Under the pieces are notes generated by a model. That model was given only the letters and a program-made list of their open reading frames with translations, was not told the origin of the DNA and searched no databases. Shown one piece after another: positions 1-6,426 of a stretch of DNA of 8,055 bases; the first letter of the stretch is position 1, and each line of letters starts with the position of its first letter. The translations under genes and the position numbers were made by a program. The DNA comes from Chlorobium sp. (GTDB lineage Bacteria > Bacteroidota > Chlorobiia > Chlorobiales > Chlorobiaceae): positions 1 through 8,055 of the forward strand of contig JANQGE010000077.1 of assembly GCA_028277485.1 (NCBI GenBank). The letters are read 5' to 3'.

Positions 1-581
1 CAAATCCTATCGGGATTGCGATTGCCGCAATTACCGGAATTGCTACCGCGGCGTTTCTGATCTATAAGAATTGGGGGCCGATTACTGCTTTTTTCAAAAG
101 AATATGGACATCGGTCGTTTCCCTTGCTGGTAAGATGCGTGAGGCGGGCGCTAATCTGATAAAATCGCTTTGGGAAGGTATAAAAAGCCTGGCATGGAAA
201 CCCGTTGAAGCGATTATGGGCATTGCCCGCAAAATCAGAAATCATCTGCCTTTCAGTCCGGCGAAAGAAGGGCCTTTGCGCGACATCAACCGGATCAGGC
301 TTGTCGAGACCATTGCCGAGACGATCAAGCCCGGCCCGATGGCTCGGGCAATGCGCACGGCAACTGCTGCGACAATGATGGCGGTTGCTTCTGTTCCCGG
401 AGGGACAGCGATAGGCGGCGAGAACGGGGCGACAGTCACCTTCGCGCCCGTTATCAACTTGGCCGCAGGCACTCCGGCGGAAGTCCGACAGCAGATCGAT
501 CAGGCCCTTGCAAAATCACAGACGGAGTTTGAGCGGATGTTTGATCAGATGATGCAACAGAAGCAGCGGAGGGCTTACTGA
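1..581 (+). CDS. T: Phage tail tape-measure protein, C-terminal part (5' end outside window)
   Basis: The frame is open from the left edge (first full codon at base 3), so only the last 192 or so residues are present. The visible part starts with a glycine/alanine/isoleucine-rich hydrophobic stretch of about 20 residues, followed by Trp-rich amphipathic sequence. Then comes the motif FSPAKEGPLRDI (bases 252-287), typical of the C-terminal region of tape-measure proteins. A Gly/Ala-rich segment and a charged, Gln-rich helix ending in QQKQRRAY follow. Tape-measure proteins fill the tail tube, set tail length and are ejected ahead of the DNA. The position directly before U-X-D fits this role. 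The internal ATG at 135 should not be taken as the start, because the homologous-looking sequence continues upstream of it. The TGA stop shares one base with the ATG of the next gene. The family call is from motifs and position only. Confidence 0.85.
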   Translation, partial: NPIGIAIAAITGIATAAFLIYKNWGPITAFFKRIWTSVVSLAGKMREAGANLIKSLWEGIKSLAWKPVEAIMGIARKIRNHLPFSPAKEGPLRDINRIRLVETIAETIKPGPMARAMRTATAATMMAVASVPGGTAIGGENGATVTFAPVINLAAGTPAEVRQQIDQALAKSQTEFERMFDQMMQQKQRRAY

Positions 582-1123
582 TGTATATAATGCTTGGCGC
601 TGTCGGCTATGCGCGTCTCGAGAGTCCGACCGCTTACGAGCTCGGAAAAAAAGCCGACTATGCGGAAATGCAAGTTACGGAAGGGAAGCCGTTGCTACAG
701 TATATGGGTCAGGGGCTTGATCAAATCGATTTAAGTTTTTCCTTCCATAGCGAGTTTACTGACCCGCAAGCGGCATGGACACGGCTTGTGGATATGATCA
801 ATGCTCACAAGGCATTTCCCGTGACTATGGGAAACGGTCAGGTGATGGGGGATTTTGTGTTGTCAGATTTAAAGCGAACTGCGGCGGTAACTGGGGAGGA
901 CGGGACTTTGCAGGTGATCTATTGTAAAGTGAAGTTAAAAGAATGGTCTGATCCGGAACAACTCGATGGGCGGAAAACCGAAAAGCGGAATGAAGCTAAA
1001 GCGGTAAGCGGAACAGATCAAAAAAAGCCGAACTCGAAAAAAACTAACGTACCGGCGAAAACGAGAACTTCTGATTTCCGGAGCGTTGATATAAGATCAA
1101 TAGTAAGACAATGGGCGTTGTAG
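581..1123 (+). CDS. U: P2 gpU-like tail protein (tail-tube terminator)
   Basis: The 180-residue product has the look of the phage P2 GpU family. It begins MLGAVGYARLESPTAYELGKK-like after a short MYI leader, then has a segment around residues 45-75 (LDQIDLSFSFHSEFTDPQ) and a beta-rich core ending in the KVKLKEW motif near residue 121. P2 gpU is needed to complete the tail tube and is thought to cap it. The tail after about residue 125 is Lys/Thr/Ser-rich, apparently disordered, and makes the protein somewhat longer than P2 gpU (about 160 residues). The start ATG overlaps the tape-measure stop (TGATG) and has a good ribosome site GGAGGG at 568-573, seven bases upstream. A second in-frame ATG at 590 is possible but less well spaced. 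The 3' end overlaps the next gene by 13 bases, suggesting coupled translation. Confidence 0.9.
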   Translation: MYIMLGAVGYARLESPTAYELGKKADYAEMQVTEGKPLLQYMGQGLDQIDLSFSFHSEFTDPQAAWTRLVDMINAHKAFPVTMGNGQVMGDFVLSDLKRTAAVTGEDGTLQVIYCKVKLKEWSDPEQLDGRKTEKRNEAKAVSGTDQKKPNSKKTNVPAKTRTSDFRSVDIRSIVRQWAL

Positions 1124-1335
1124 AAGTAGTTGAACACGTCACGAAAGAAGGTGACCGCTGGGACTTGCTTGCTTGGGAGTATTACGGAGACGCGACGGCA
1201 TATGAAGAAATTGTTGCCGCTAATCCCGACGTGACGATGTCTCCAATGTTGCCGTCCGGCATCAAATTGCTTATACCGGTTCGAGAAAAAGCCGAAAACG
1301 AAGCAACAGAAAGCTTACCGCCGTGGAAAAGGTAA
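1111..1335 (+). CDS. X: P2 gpX-like tail protein (LysM-like fold)
   Basis: The 74-residue product matches the small phage tail protein X family. The signature is EGDRWDLLAWEYYGD (residues 13-27), followed by IVAANPDV and a GIKLLIPV strand, which is the typical gpX pattern and resembles a LysM repeat. P2 gpX is an essential tail protein of about 67 residues; its exact position in the tail is not well defined, and it is often encoded between U and D in phages with this gene order. The start ATG lies inside the end of U (13-base overlap) and has only a weak ribosome site, so translation probably depends on ribosomes arriving from U. It overlaps gene D by 13 bases. Confidence 0.92.
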   Translation: MGVVEVVEHVTKEGDRWDLLAWEYYGDATAYEEIVAANPDVTMSPMLPSGIKLLIPVREKAENEATESLPPWKR

Positions 1336-2351
1336 GTGTAAGACAACCTGGCTGGGTACTCGAGTACGAGGGTAAAGACATAACGAAAGAAGTTACCCCG
1401 TACATATTGAGTATTACGTATAGCGATGTTCTTGAAGGCGAGGCCGATAATCTGGACATAAGCCTCGAGGATCGTGATCGTCAATGGAAAAACGGCTGGT
1501 GGCCGCAAAAAGGTGATAGAGTCCGCCTGGCTATCGGATATGAAGGAGAGGCGCTTGTAAACTGCGGTGTGTTCCAGGTCGATGAAGTCGGGCTCAATGG
1601 ACCGCCGGATGTCGTTAATCTCAAAGCGTTGTCTGCCGGAATAAAAGAATCCTTAAGGACTGCGAACACCACCGCATTTGAGAACAAGACGCTCAAGCGG
1701 ATTGCGGAAGACATCGCGGCGAAACACGGTCTCGATCTGACGGGCGAGGTATCGGAAGAAAAGGCGAAGCGCAGGCCAAAGCGGGTTACGCAACGAAAGG
1801 AAACCGATCTCGAATTTTTACGCAGGCTCGGGAAAGCTGAAGGAGTCATTTTTTCAATCAAAGATGAGCAACTCGTCTGGCATGATATGGAATTGCTGGA
1901 CGCTTCCAAAGCCACCGCGACGATCAACAGGAACGGCGAAACTTTGTCCTATCGGTTCAGGACAAAGACCAGTCATGTGTACAAATCCTGTCAGGTCAGA
2001 TATCACGATCCGGTAGCGAAAAAGACCATCACATACACGCACCAAGCCGAGGGTATCAAAACCGGAGATACGCTGAAAATTCATGACCGCTGCGAAAGCA
2101 AAGCCGATGCCATCATTAAAGCAAAGGCGGCGTTGAGAAACAAGAACGGTGCCCAGGTCGAGGGAACATTTTCTTTGCCGGGATCACCGCTTCTCGTCGC
2201 AGGTGGGAATGTTGAAGTGGTTGGGTTCGGTGTGCTTGACGGGATCTATCAGATCATCAAGGCGAGGCACGCTATGTCCCGCGGTGGCGGTTATAAAACC
2301 GATATTGACGTTCACACCACAACGGCAAATAACAAAAGTCTGGAACAATGA
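1323..2351 (+). CDS. D: P2 gpD-like late control/tail hub protein
   Basis: The 342-residue product resembles phage late control gene D protein, related in fold to T4 gp27 and the N-terminal part of VgrG. It forms the hub that joins the tail tube to the spike. Visible family features are the N-terminal beta barrel with the DITKEVTPYILSITYSDVLEG segment (residues 19-39), the LEDRDRQWKNGWWPQKGD motif (48-65), the SLRTANTTAFENKTLKRIAEDIA region (110-132) typical of gpD/XkdQ-like hubs, and the ETDLEFLRRLGKAEGVIFSI stretch (about 160-179). P2 gpD is about 387 residues, so this copy is slightly short. The start is GTG at 1323, inside the end of gene X. No ATG or stronger alternative is in frame before the conserved N-terminus. 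The 3' end overlaps V by four bases (ATGA). Confidence 0.93.
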   Translation: MEKVSVRQPGWVLEYEGKDITKEVTPYILSITYSDVLEGEADNLDISLEDRDRQWKNGWWPQKGDRVRLAIGYEGEALVNCGVFQVDEVGLNGPPDVVNLKALSAGIKESLRTANTTAFENKTLKRIAEDIAAKHGLDLTGEVSEEKAKRRPKRVTQRKETDLEFLRRLGKAEGVIFSIKDEQLVWHDMELLDASKATATINRNGETLSYRFRTKTSHVYKSCQVRYHDPVAKKTITYTHQAEGIKTGDTLKIHDRCESKADAIIKAKAALRNKNGAQVEGTFSLPGSPLLVAGGNVEVVGFGVLDGIYQIIKARHAMSRGGGYKTDIDVHTTTANNKSLEQ

Positions 2352-2788
2352 AAATAGGACTTGTCATCGCGGTTGACCCGGAAAAATGCAGGGTTCGCGT
2401 ACAGTTTCCGGATCGTGATGAAGTGGTGTCTTATTGGCTCCCGGTCATGCAGAAAAAGACGCTGAAAGATAAAGCCTACTGGATGCCGGACATACAGGAG
2501 CATGTTGTCTGTTTGATGGACGAAAACGATGAATTCGGGGTTGTGATCGGGGCCATATACAGCGATGCCGATGCACCGCCGGTCAACAGTCAGAACAAAT
2601 ATCACGTTGTGTTCGAGGACGGTACAACTATTGAGTACGATCGGTCAGATCACAAGCTGATGGCAAACGTGCAGGGAGATATTGAGGTGGCGGCGACCGG
2701 TACAATCAATGTTGAAGCCGGTGGAGATATTACCATAACCAGCGGGACGCATATTCAAATGACAGCCCCGCGAATCAGTATGAACTGA
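2348..2788 (+). CDS. V: P2 gpV-like baseplate assembly/central spike protein
   Basis: The 146-residue product has an N-terminal OB-fold as in gpV/gp5/VgrG spikes: the opening KIGLVIAVDPEKCRVRVQFPD, then YWLPVM, and the WMPDIQEHVVCLMDEND and FGVVIGAIYSDAD motifs (about residues 46-75). The C-terminal third (about 85-146) is a run of short alternating strands (EVAATGTINVEAGGDITITS), as expected for a trimeric beta-prism or beta-helix needle. gpV trimers puncture the outer membrane. P2 gpV carries its own metal-binding tip (His-x-His), which I do not see here. The next gene encodes a separate PAAR protein that can supply the point. Translation is probably coupled: the ATG overlaps the D stop by four bases, and the TGA overlaps the next ATG by one. 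Confidence 0.93.
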   Translation: MKIGLVIAVDPEKCRVRVQFPDRDEVVSYWLPVMQKKTLKDKAYWMPDIQEHVVCLMDENDEFGVVIGAIYSDADAPPVNSQNKYHVVFEDGTTIEYDRSDHKLMANVQGDIEVAATGTINVEAGGDITITSGTHIQMTAPRISMN

Positions 2789-3054
2789 TGCCCGGAGTTT
2801 CGAGAGTTGGAGTTGACACAGCAGGAGGCACGATTATCGAAGTACTCGCCCTGAGTGTTTTTATCAACAACGCGAACGTTGCTGTCCTGGGATGTGCTGT
2901 ACAAGGGCATGGATTACCACCACATGACGCTCCGATCATGGCTGAAAGCAGTTCAACGGTTTTTGCAGAGGGCATCGGTGTTTGTCGGCAAGGTGATAAT
3001 GCGTCATGTGGTCATCCCGCGACCGGCTCCGGCGACGTGTTTGCCGACGGTTAA
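2788..3054 (+). CDS. PAAR-domain spike-tip protein
   Basis: The 88-residue product reads as a PAAR-repeat protein: MPGVSRVGVDTAGG at the start, a VQGHGLPPH segment (about 38-46), SSTVFAEGIGVCRQGDNASCGHPATGSGDVFADG at the end (54-88, quoted in parts). PAAR proteins form a small cone that binds one zinc ion and sharpens the end of the VgrG/gpV spike. Candidate metal ligands are the His residues at about 41 and 46 plus Cys and His in the CRQGD and CGHP motifs. The start ATG overlaps the V stop (TGATG). Size and position straight after V fit a stand-alone tail tip with no fused effector. Which residues bind metal is inferred, not shown. Confidence 0.9.
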   Translation: MPGVSRVGVDTAGGTIIEVLALSVFINNANVAVLGCAVQGHGLPPHDAPIMAESSSTVFAEGIGVCRQGDNASCGHPATGSGDVFADG

Positions 3055-3098
3055 TTTCCCCACAGGAAAAAAAACAGGTTTTGTCATAAGATGCAGGT

Positions 3099-3473
3099 AT
3101 GACAGAGCTGATCCACAACATAACCGCGACCGACTGGAGTCCCAAGCTCGAACAAATCGGGGAGATTGTCGAGGATCTGGATGACATCAACCAGTGCATC
3201 CGCGTTATACTCAATACTCCAAAAGGAAGCCGAGCGCACGAGCCGCTGTTCGGCACTGATTTGTGGAAATATATCGATCACCCCGTCAACGAGGCAATCC
3301 CGAACATCATCCGCGAGGCCGTCGATGCGATCAACATATGGGAAACGCGGATCAAGATAGTCAAGGTCGTGCCTGTAATTGATGGATCACACGCTACGCT
3401 GCAGATTGAATGGAAGTTGAACGAGGACGATACTGTCCGACAAACCGAGGTCGTTGTTTATGGCACTGCCTGA
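3099..3473 (+). CDS. W: gp25/gpW-like baseplate wedge protein
   Basis: The 124-residue product belongs to the GPW/gp25 family of baseplate wedge subunits, which trigger and anchor the sheath at the baseplate. The most telling stretch is NTPKGSRAHEPLFGTDLWKY (residues 39-58), equal to the conserved T-x-x-G-S/E-R-x-x-P-x-F-G core, followed by DHPVNEAIPNIIREAVDAI and a C-terminal beta hairpin. It is preceded by a 44-base gap, the largest gap within the baseplate group. The ribosome site is weak (TAAG near 3087-3090), so the start at 3099 rests mainly on family length and on the LEQIGEIVEDLDDINQCI helix that follows. The 3' end overlaps the start of J by 14 bases. Confidence 0.93.
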   Translation: MTELIHNITATDWSPKLEQIGEIVEDLDDINQCIRVILNTPKGSRAHEPLFGTDLWKYIDHPVNEAIPNIIREAVDAINIWETRIKIVKVVPVIDGSHATLQIEWKLNEDDTVRQTEVVVYGTA

Positions 3474-4569
3474 ACCCTCCTTCATAACCCGTGATCCTGC
3501 TGCGATTACCGCTGAAATGATCGCCAGCTATGAGGAGACAACAGGGAAAGCGCTTCAGCCGGCACAGGTCGAACGCGTTCTTATTGACTTGATTTCATAC
3601 CGTGAAAGCCTGATCCGGATCGGGATACAAGAGGCGGCGAAGCAGTGTCTCGTTGAATATGCAATGTATCCGATGCTCGATTACCTCGGCGAACTGGTGG
3701 GCGTCACGCGGTTGGCTGCACAGGCGGCAAAGTGTGTCGTTCGGTTTACGTTGACCGAGGCGAAACTTTTCAATGTGACGGTTACAGCCGGCACTCGTGT
3801 TGAAAGCAAGGGCGGGACGGTTGTTTTTGGAACCGAATCAAATCTTATAATCGAAGCAGGGGAGACGTATGGCGATGCGTCAGTTGTGTGCAAAACGGCC
3901 GGAATTGTCGGGAACGGTTATGCGCCCGGAGAAATAAATGAGCTGCTTGACATCGTCGCGTATATCGAGAGCGTGGCGAACGTTACGGAGAGCAGCGGCG
4001 GTAGCGATCAAGAAGATGATGACTCATTGAGGGCTCGGATCAAATTGGCCCCGGAACAGTTCACGAATGCCGGCAGTTATGGCGCTTACCGGTATCACGC
4101 TATTTCAGCACATCAGGATATTGTTGCTGTCGCAGTAACCTCTCCGACTCCCGGCACGGTCAATGTTTATCCTTTAACAAAAGATGGGACACCTACACAG
4201 CCCATTCTTGACGCTGTCGAAAGTACGGTTTCTGCTGAAACCGTGAGACCGCTTTGCGACGCAGTGCAAGTGCTGGCCCCGACACAACAGGATTTTTCTT
4301 TGTCAGTGCAAATCGAACTGTATAACTGGGCGGATGGTGCTGCTGTACAGGTTGCTGTTGAAGCTGCGCTTGAAGCATATGCTGCAGAACTTCGATCTTC
4401 CCTGGGGCGTGATGTGGTGTTGACTCAGATTATTGCGATTGTAAACGGGGTTTATGGTGTGTACAAGACAACGCTTGTTTTGCCTACTGCTGATGTGGTC
4501 AATGCGGAAAATGAGTGGTCAAATTGTACAGGTATAACCGTAACAGTGACCGGCTATAACGATGGCTGA
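3460..4569 (+). CDS. J: gpJ-like baseplate protein
   Basis: The roughly 369-residue product belongs to the baseplate J family (P2 gpJ, Mu gp47, T4 gp6-like), which forms the wedge ring around the hub. Visible features are the N-terminal helix region with EAAKQCLVEYAMYPMLDYLG, a middle beta domain with GTRVESKGGTVVFGTESNL, the GNGYAPGEINELLD motif, and the LRARIKLAPEQFTNAGSYGAYRYHA stretch (quoted as motif positions about 195-215) that precedes the conserved VAVAVTSPTPGTVNVYPL strand. It is longer than P2 gpJ (302 residues). I choose ATG 3460, because GAGG at 3447-3450 sits nine bases upstream. A TTG two codons earlier (3454) is an alternative. It overlaps W by 14 bases and I by 8 bases. Confidence 0.93.
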   Translation: MALPEPSFITRDPAAITAEMIASYEETTGKALQPAQVERVLIDLISYRESLIRIGIQEAAKQCLVEYAMYPMLDYLGELVGVTRLAAQAAKCVVRFTLTEAKLFNVTVTAGTRVESKGGTVVFGTESNLIIEAGETYGDASVVCKTAGIVGNGYAPGEINELLDIVAYIESVANVTESSGGSDQEDDDSLRARIKLAPEQFTNAGSYGAYRYHAISAHQDIVAVAVTSPTPGTVNVYPLTKDGTPTQPILDAVESTVSAETVRPLCDAVQVLAPTQQDFSLSVQIELYNWADGAAVQVAVEAALEAYAAELRSSLGRDVVLTQIIAIVNGVYGVYKTTLVLPTADVVNAENEWSNCTGITVTVTGYNDG

Positions 4570-5149
4570 TGAAAGATTGATTCCCGCGGGAATACGGGAC
4601 AAAAGCAATCTGGCTCTTAATGAGCTGATTGACGGGGCCGCCACAATCGATCTTACTCCGTTACTGGTGTACATTATCGACAACGTTGATGCTTCTGCTT
4701 TACCGCATTTAATAGAGCAATTTCACGTCGCCGGCAGTGAAGGCGGTCGTCTTGCGGAAAATGAAACGCTAAAACGTGCTCTGTTAAAACGGGCGATTGA
4801 TATGCACCGCATGAAGGGTACACCTGCGGGGCTTCGACAGGCACTCACGGAAATCGGGTTTGGTGGTAAAGAGAACCTGACCATCATTGAGCGGTCTGGT
4901 GATATACATTATGACGGGTCGGTGATTTATGACGGTCTTTACAATTACGCATCAATCGGCGGTTGGGCAGAATACACAATCGTTCTCTCGTGCCCTATAA
5001 CGAATGATCAGGCAGTTTTGATACAAGCACTTTGTAAAGAATTTGTCCCGGCTCGATGCCATCTGCGTGCGATTAACTGGACGCGGGCTTTCTTGCGGTA
5101 CAATGCCGAGGTGAATTATGACGGAAATTATAACCATGGGACAGCATAA
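4562..5149 (+). CDS. I: P2 gpI-like tail/baseplate protein
   Basis: The 195-residue product resembles the phage tail protein I family (P2 gpI, about 176 residues; Mu gp48-like), the outer wedge part that links J to the tail fibre. Telling segments are the LPHLIEQFHVAGSEGGRLAEN motif (about 47-67), the RALLKRAIDMHRMKGTPAGL stretch (about 71-90), a standard hallmark of the family, and a C-terminal SCPITNDQAVLIQALCKEFVPARCHL helix (quoted in part). Two Tyr/Asp/Gly-rich patches stand out: HYDGSVIYDGLYNY (about 116-129) and NYDGNYNHG at the C-terminus. The start ATG lies inside the end of J. The stop is only two bases before the fibre gene, as expected for I followed by H. Confidence 0.9.
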   Translation: MADERLIPAGIRDKSNLALNELIDGAATIDLTPLLVYIIDNVDASALPHLIEQFHVAGSEGGRLAENETLKRALLKRAIDMHRMKGTPAGLRQALTEIGFGGKENLTIIERSGDIHYDGSVIYDGLYNYASIGGWAEYTIVLSCPITNDQAVLIQALCKEFVPARCHLRAINWTRAFLRYNAEVNYDGNYNHGTA

Positions 5150-5151
5150 TT

Positions 5152-5952
5152 ATGGCCAACCTTACACCACAAAAATCATTTGACGACGTCTATCAAATCG
5201 AGACAACCGATCCGGTCCTCGGAGGACCGGGCGGCATCGCAAACCGACAACCACAGCAGCTCGCAAACCGGGATGAATGGTTAAAGGAGCAAATCGAGGC
5301 ACTTCAAAACGACCCTGTTTTATCTGCTCTGGCAACACTTATTGTCGATGCCGCGGATAAAATGATTTACTCGACCGGGGAAAACGCTTTCGCCTTGTCG
5401 ACAATAACAGCTTTCGCCCGCGCTTTGCTTGATGACGCCAATGCTTCAGCGGCATTAACGACACTTGGGGTCTCAGGATATATCAAAACTTTGCTTGATG
5501 ATATGAACGCAGAAGCGGCCCGCGATACTTTAGGAGTTGATAATGCGTTGGCGGGTAAGGTGTCAAAAACAGGAGATGAGGTTATTGATGGTGTAAAAAC
5601 GTTTAGTAACTCGCCGGTTGTGCCTGATGGCGATTCAAACGGCGAACCGGTGCATTATGGACAGTTTGATAATTCCTTTTCAGCAAATGGCTTCCAAAAG
5701 ATGCCGAGTGGGATGATTATTCAGTGGGGGTCTTTATCGGTAAGCCAAAACGGTGACGATTATCGATTAGTCACTTTTCCAATAGCATTTCCGAATGCTG
5801 TTTTTCTTGTTTTGGCAGGAATCAAAGGCGATCAGAAGGATCGGACTGATACGGCGACTGCTCACAGCCAGTCATTAACTGGATTTACATTAACAACGAT
5901 CACGTCCGGCACGGTAAATAAAGACGGCATTTATATTGCTATCGGCCACTAA
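5152..5952 (+). CDS. Tail fibre protein with gp53-like C-terminal tip
   Basis: The 266-residue product occupies the P2 H position, directly after I. The N-terminus (about 10-50) carries the VYQIETTDPVLGGPGGIANR segment and an ANRDEWLKEQI helix, which is seen in fibres of many Mu/P2-like prophages and probably docks on the baseplate. Two imperfect repeats follow, ALLDDANASAALTTLGV (91-107) and TLLDDMNAEAARDTLGV (113-129), then a DEVIDGVKTFSNSPVVPDG shaft motif (about 142-160). The C-terminus (about 180-266) has QKMPSGMIIQWGSLSV and VTFPIAFPNAVFLV, the pattern of the gp53-like fibre tip domain that contacts the host surface. It is short for a fibre. No clear ribosome site precedes the ATG, so re-initiation from I is likely. 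A hairpin lies in the coding sequence at 5212-5230. Confidence 0.86.
   Translation: MANLTPQKSFDDVYQIETTDPVLGGPGGIANRQPQQLANRDEWLKEQIEALQNDPVLSALATLIVDAADKMIYSTGENAFALSTITAFARALLDDANASAALTTLGVSGYIKTLLDDMNAEAARDTLGVDNALAGKVSKTGDEVIDGVKTFSNSPVVPDGDSNGEPVHYGQFDNSFSANGFQKMPSGMIIQWGSLSVSQNGDDYRLVTFPIAFPNAVFLVLAGIKGDQKDRTDTATAHSQSLTGFTLTTITSGTVNKDGIYIAIGH
5212..5230 (+). repeat. Perfect inverted repeat (8-bp stem, 3-base loop) inside the fibre gene
   Basis: CCGGTCCT at 5212-5219 and AGGACCGG at 5223-5230 are exact reverse complements around a CGG loop. The element lies about 60 bases inside the fibre reading frame and encodes part of the conserved DPVLGGPGG segment. It would form a stable GC-rich mRNA hairpin. 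There is no T run after it, so it does not look like a terminator. It may only reflect codon choice for the conserved peptide. Confidence 0.6.
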
Positions 5953-5964
5953 ACAGGAGAAAAA

Positions 5965-6381
5965 ATGTTTTACTCAGCAACAACAAACGGCTTTTATACC
6001 CCGGAAATTCACGGGCGGAGCATTCCGGAGGATGCCGTTAAAATCACCACAGAAGAATATGCAGTATTGATCGAAGGACAGGCATCCGGGAAGAGGATCA
6101 TGCATGACGAAAACGGCCAGCCTATTCTTGCAACCCCTGATTCTGTTATTGTTATTCCAACAAAAATCTCCATGCGTCAGTGTCGGTTGCAGCTACTCGC
6201 TGACGGCGTGCTCGACCAAGTCGAAACCGCAATAGCCGGAATGGATCGAGCCGCCAGGATTGAATGGGAACACTGTAGTGTTGTTGATCGCGCAAACCCA
6301 TTAATCCCTGCGCTTATGGCAGTTCTTGCCTGGGATAATGATAGGGTTAATCAGTTTTACACGGATGCAGCGGTAAGGTAA
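5965..6381 (+). CDS. Tail-fibre-assembly-like small protein
   Basis: The 138-residue product begins MFYSATTNGFYTPEIHG, with IPEDAVKITTEEYAVLIEGQ (about 20-39) and a following KRIMHDENGQPIL segment. This N-terminal pattern is common among tail-fibre assembly (Caudo_TAP-like) proteins encoded straight after fibre genes. The C-terminal half (about 68-138) has MRQCRLQLLADGVLDQVETA and an AARIEWEHCSVVDRANPLI segment, resembling a phage domain often found in the same place. Such proteins help the fibre fold or trimerise and need not be in the virion. It has the strongest ribosome site in the window, AGGAGA at 5955-5960 before ATG 5965, and follows the fibre gene by 12 bases. Function is inferred from position and the N-terminal pattern; a structural role cannot be excluded. 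Confidence 0.65.
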   Translation: MFYSATTNGFYTPEIHGRSIPEDAVKITTEEYAVLIEGQASGKRIMHDENGQPILATPDSVIVIPTKISMRQCRLQLLADGVLDQVETAIAGMDRAARIEWEHCSVVDRANPLIPALMAVLAWDNDRVNQFYTDAAVR

Positions 6382-6426
6382 AAAGTACACAGGGGCTTTT
6401 TTGAAAACAGGTAACGTAAAAAAAAT

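Noticed and set aside
3055..3098. Palindrome-like AAAACAGGTTTT and the mini-frame ATG CAG GTA TGA before gene W
   Set aside because: The palindrome leaves a 2-base loop and cannot form a useful hairpin; the three-codon frame has no supporting ribosome site and is easily chance.
2855..3184. 109-residue + strand open frame across the PAAR gene and start of W
   Set aside because: It overlaps two genes with recognisable families in other frames, has no family features, and lacks a well-placed ribosome site.
6382..6426. Possible terminator (AAAAG ... CTTTTTT) or promoter (TTGAAA at 6401) between the assembly-like gene and the variable protein
   Set aside because: The stem would be only about 5 AT-rich pairs, and no good -10 box lies 16-18 bases after TTGAAA. 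The gap is AT-rich, so chance matches are expected.
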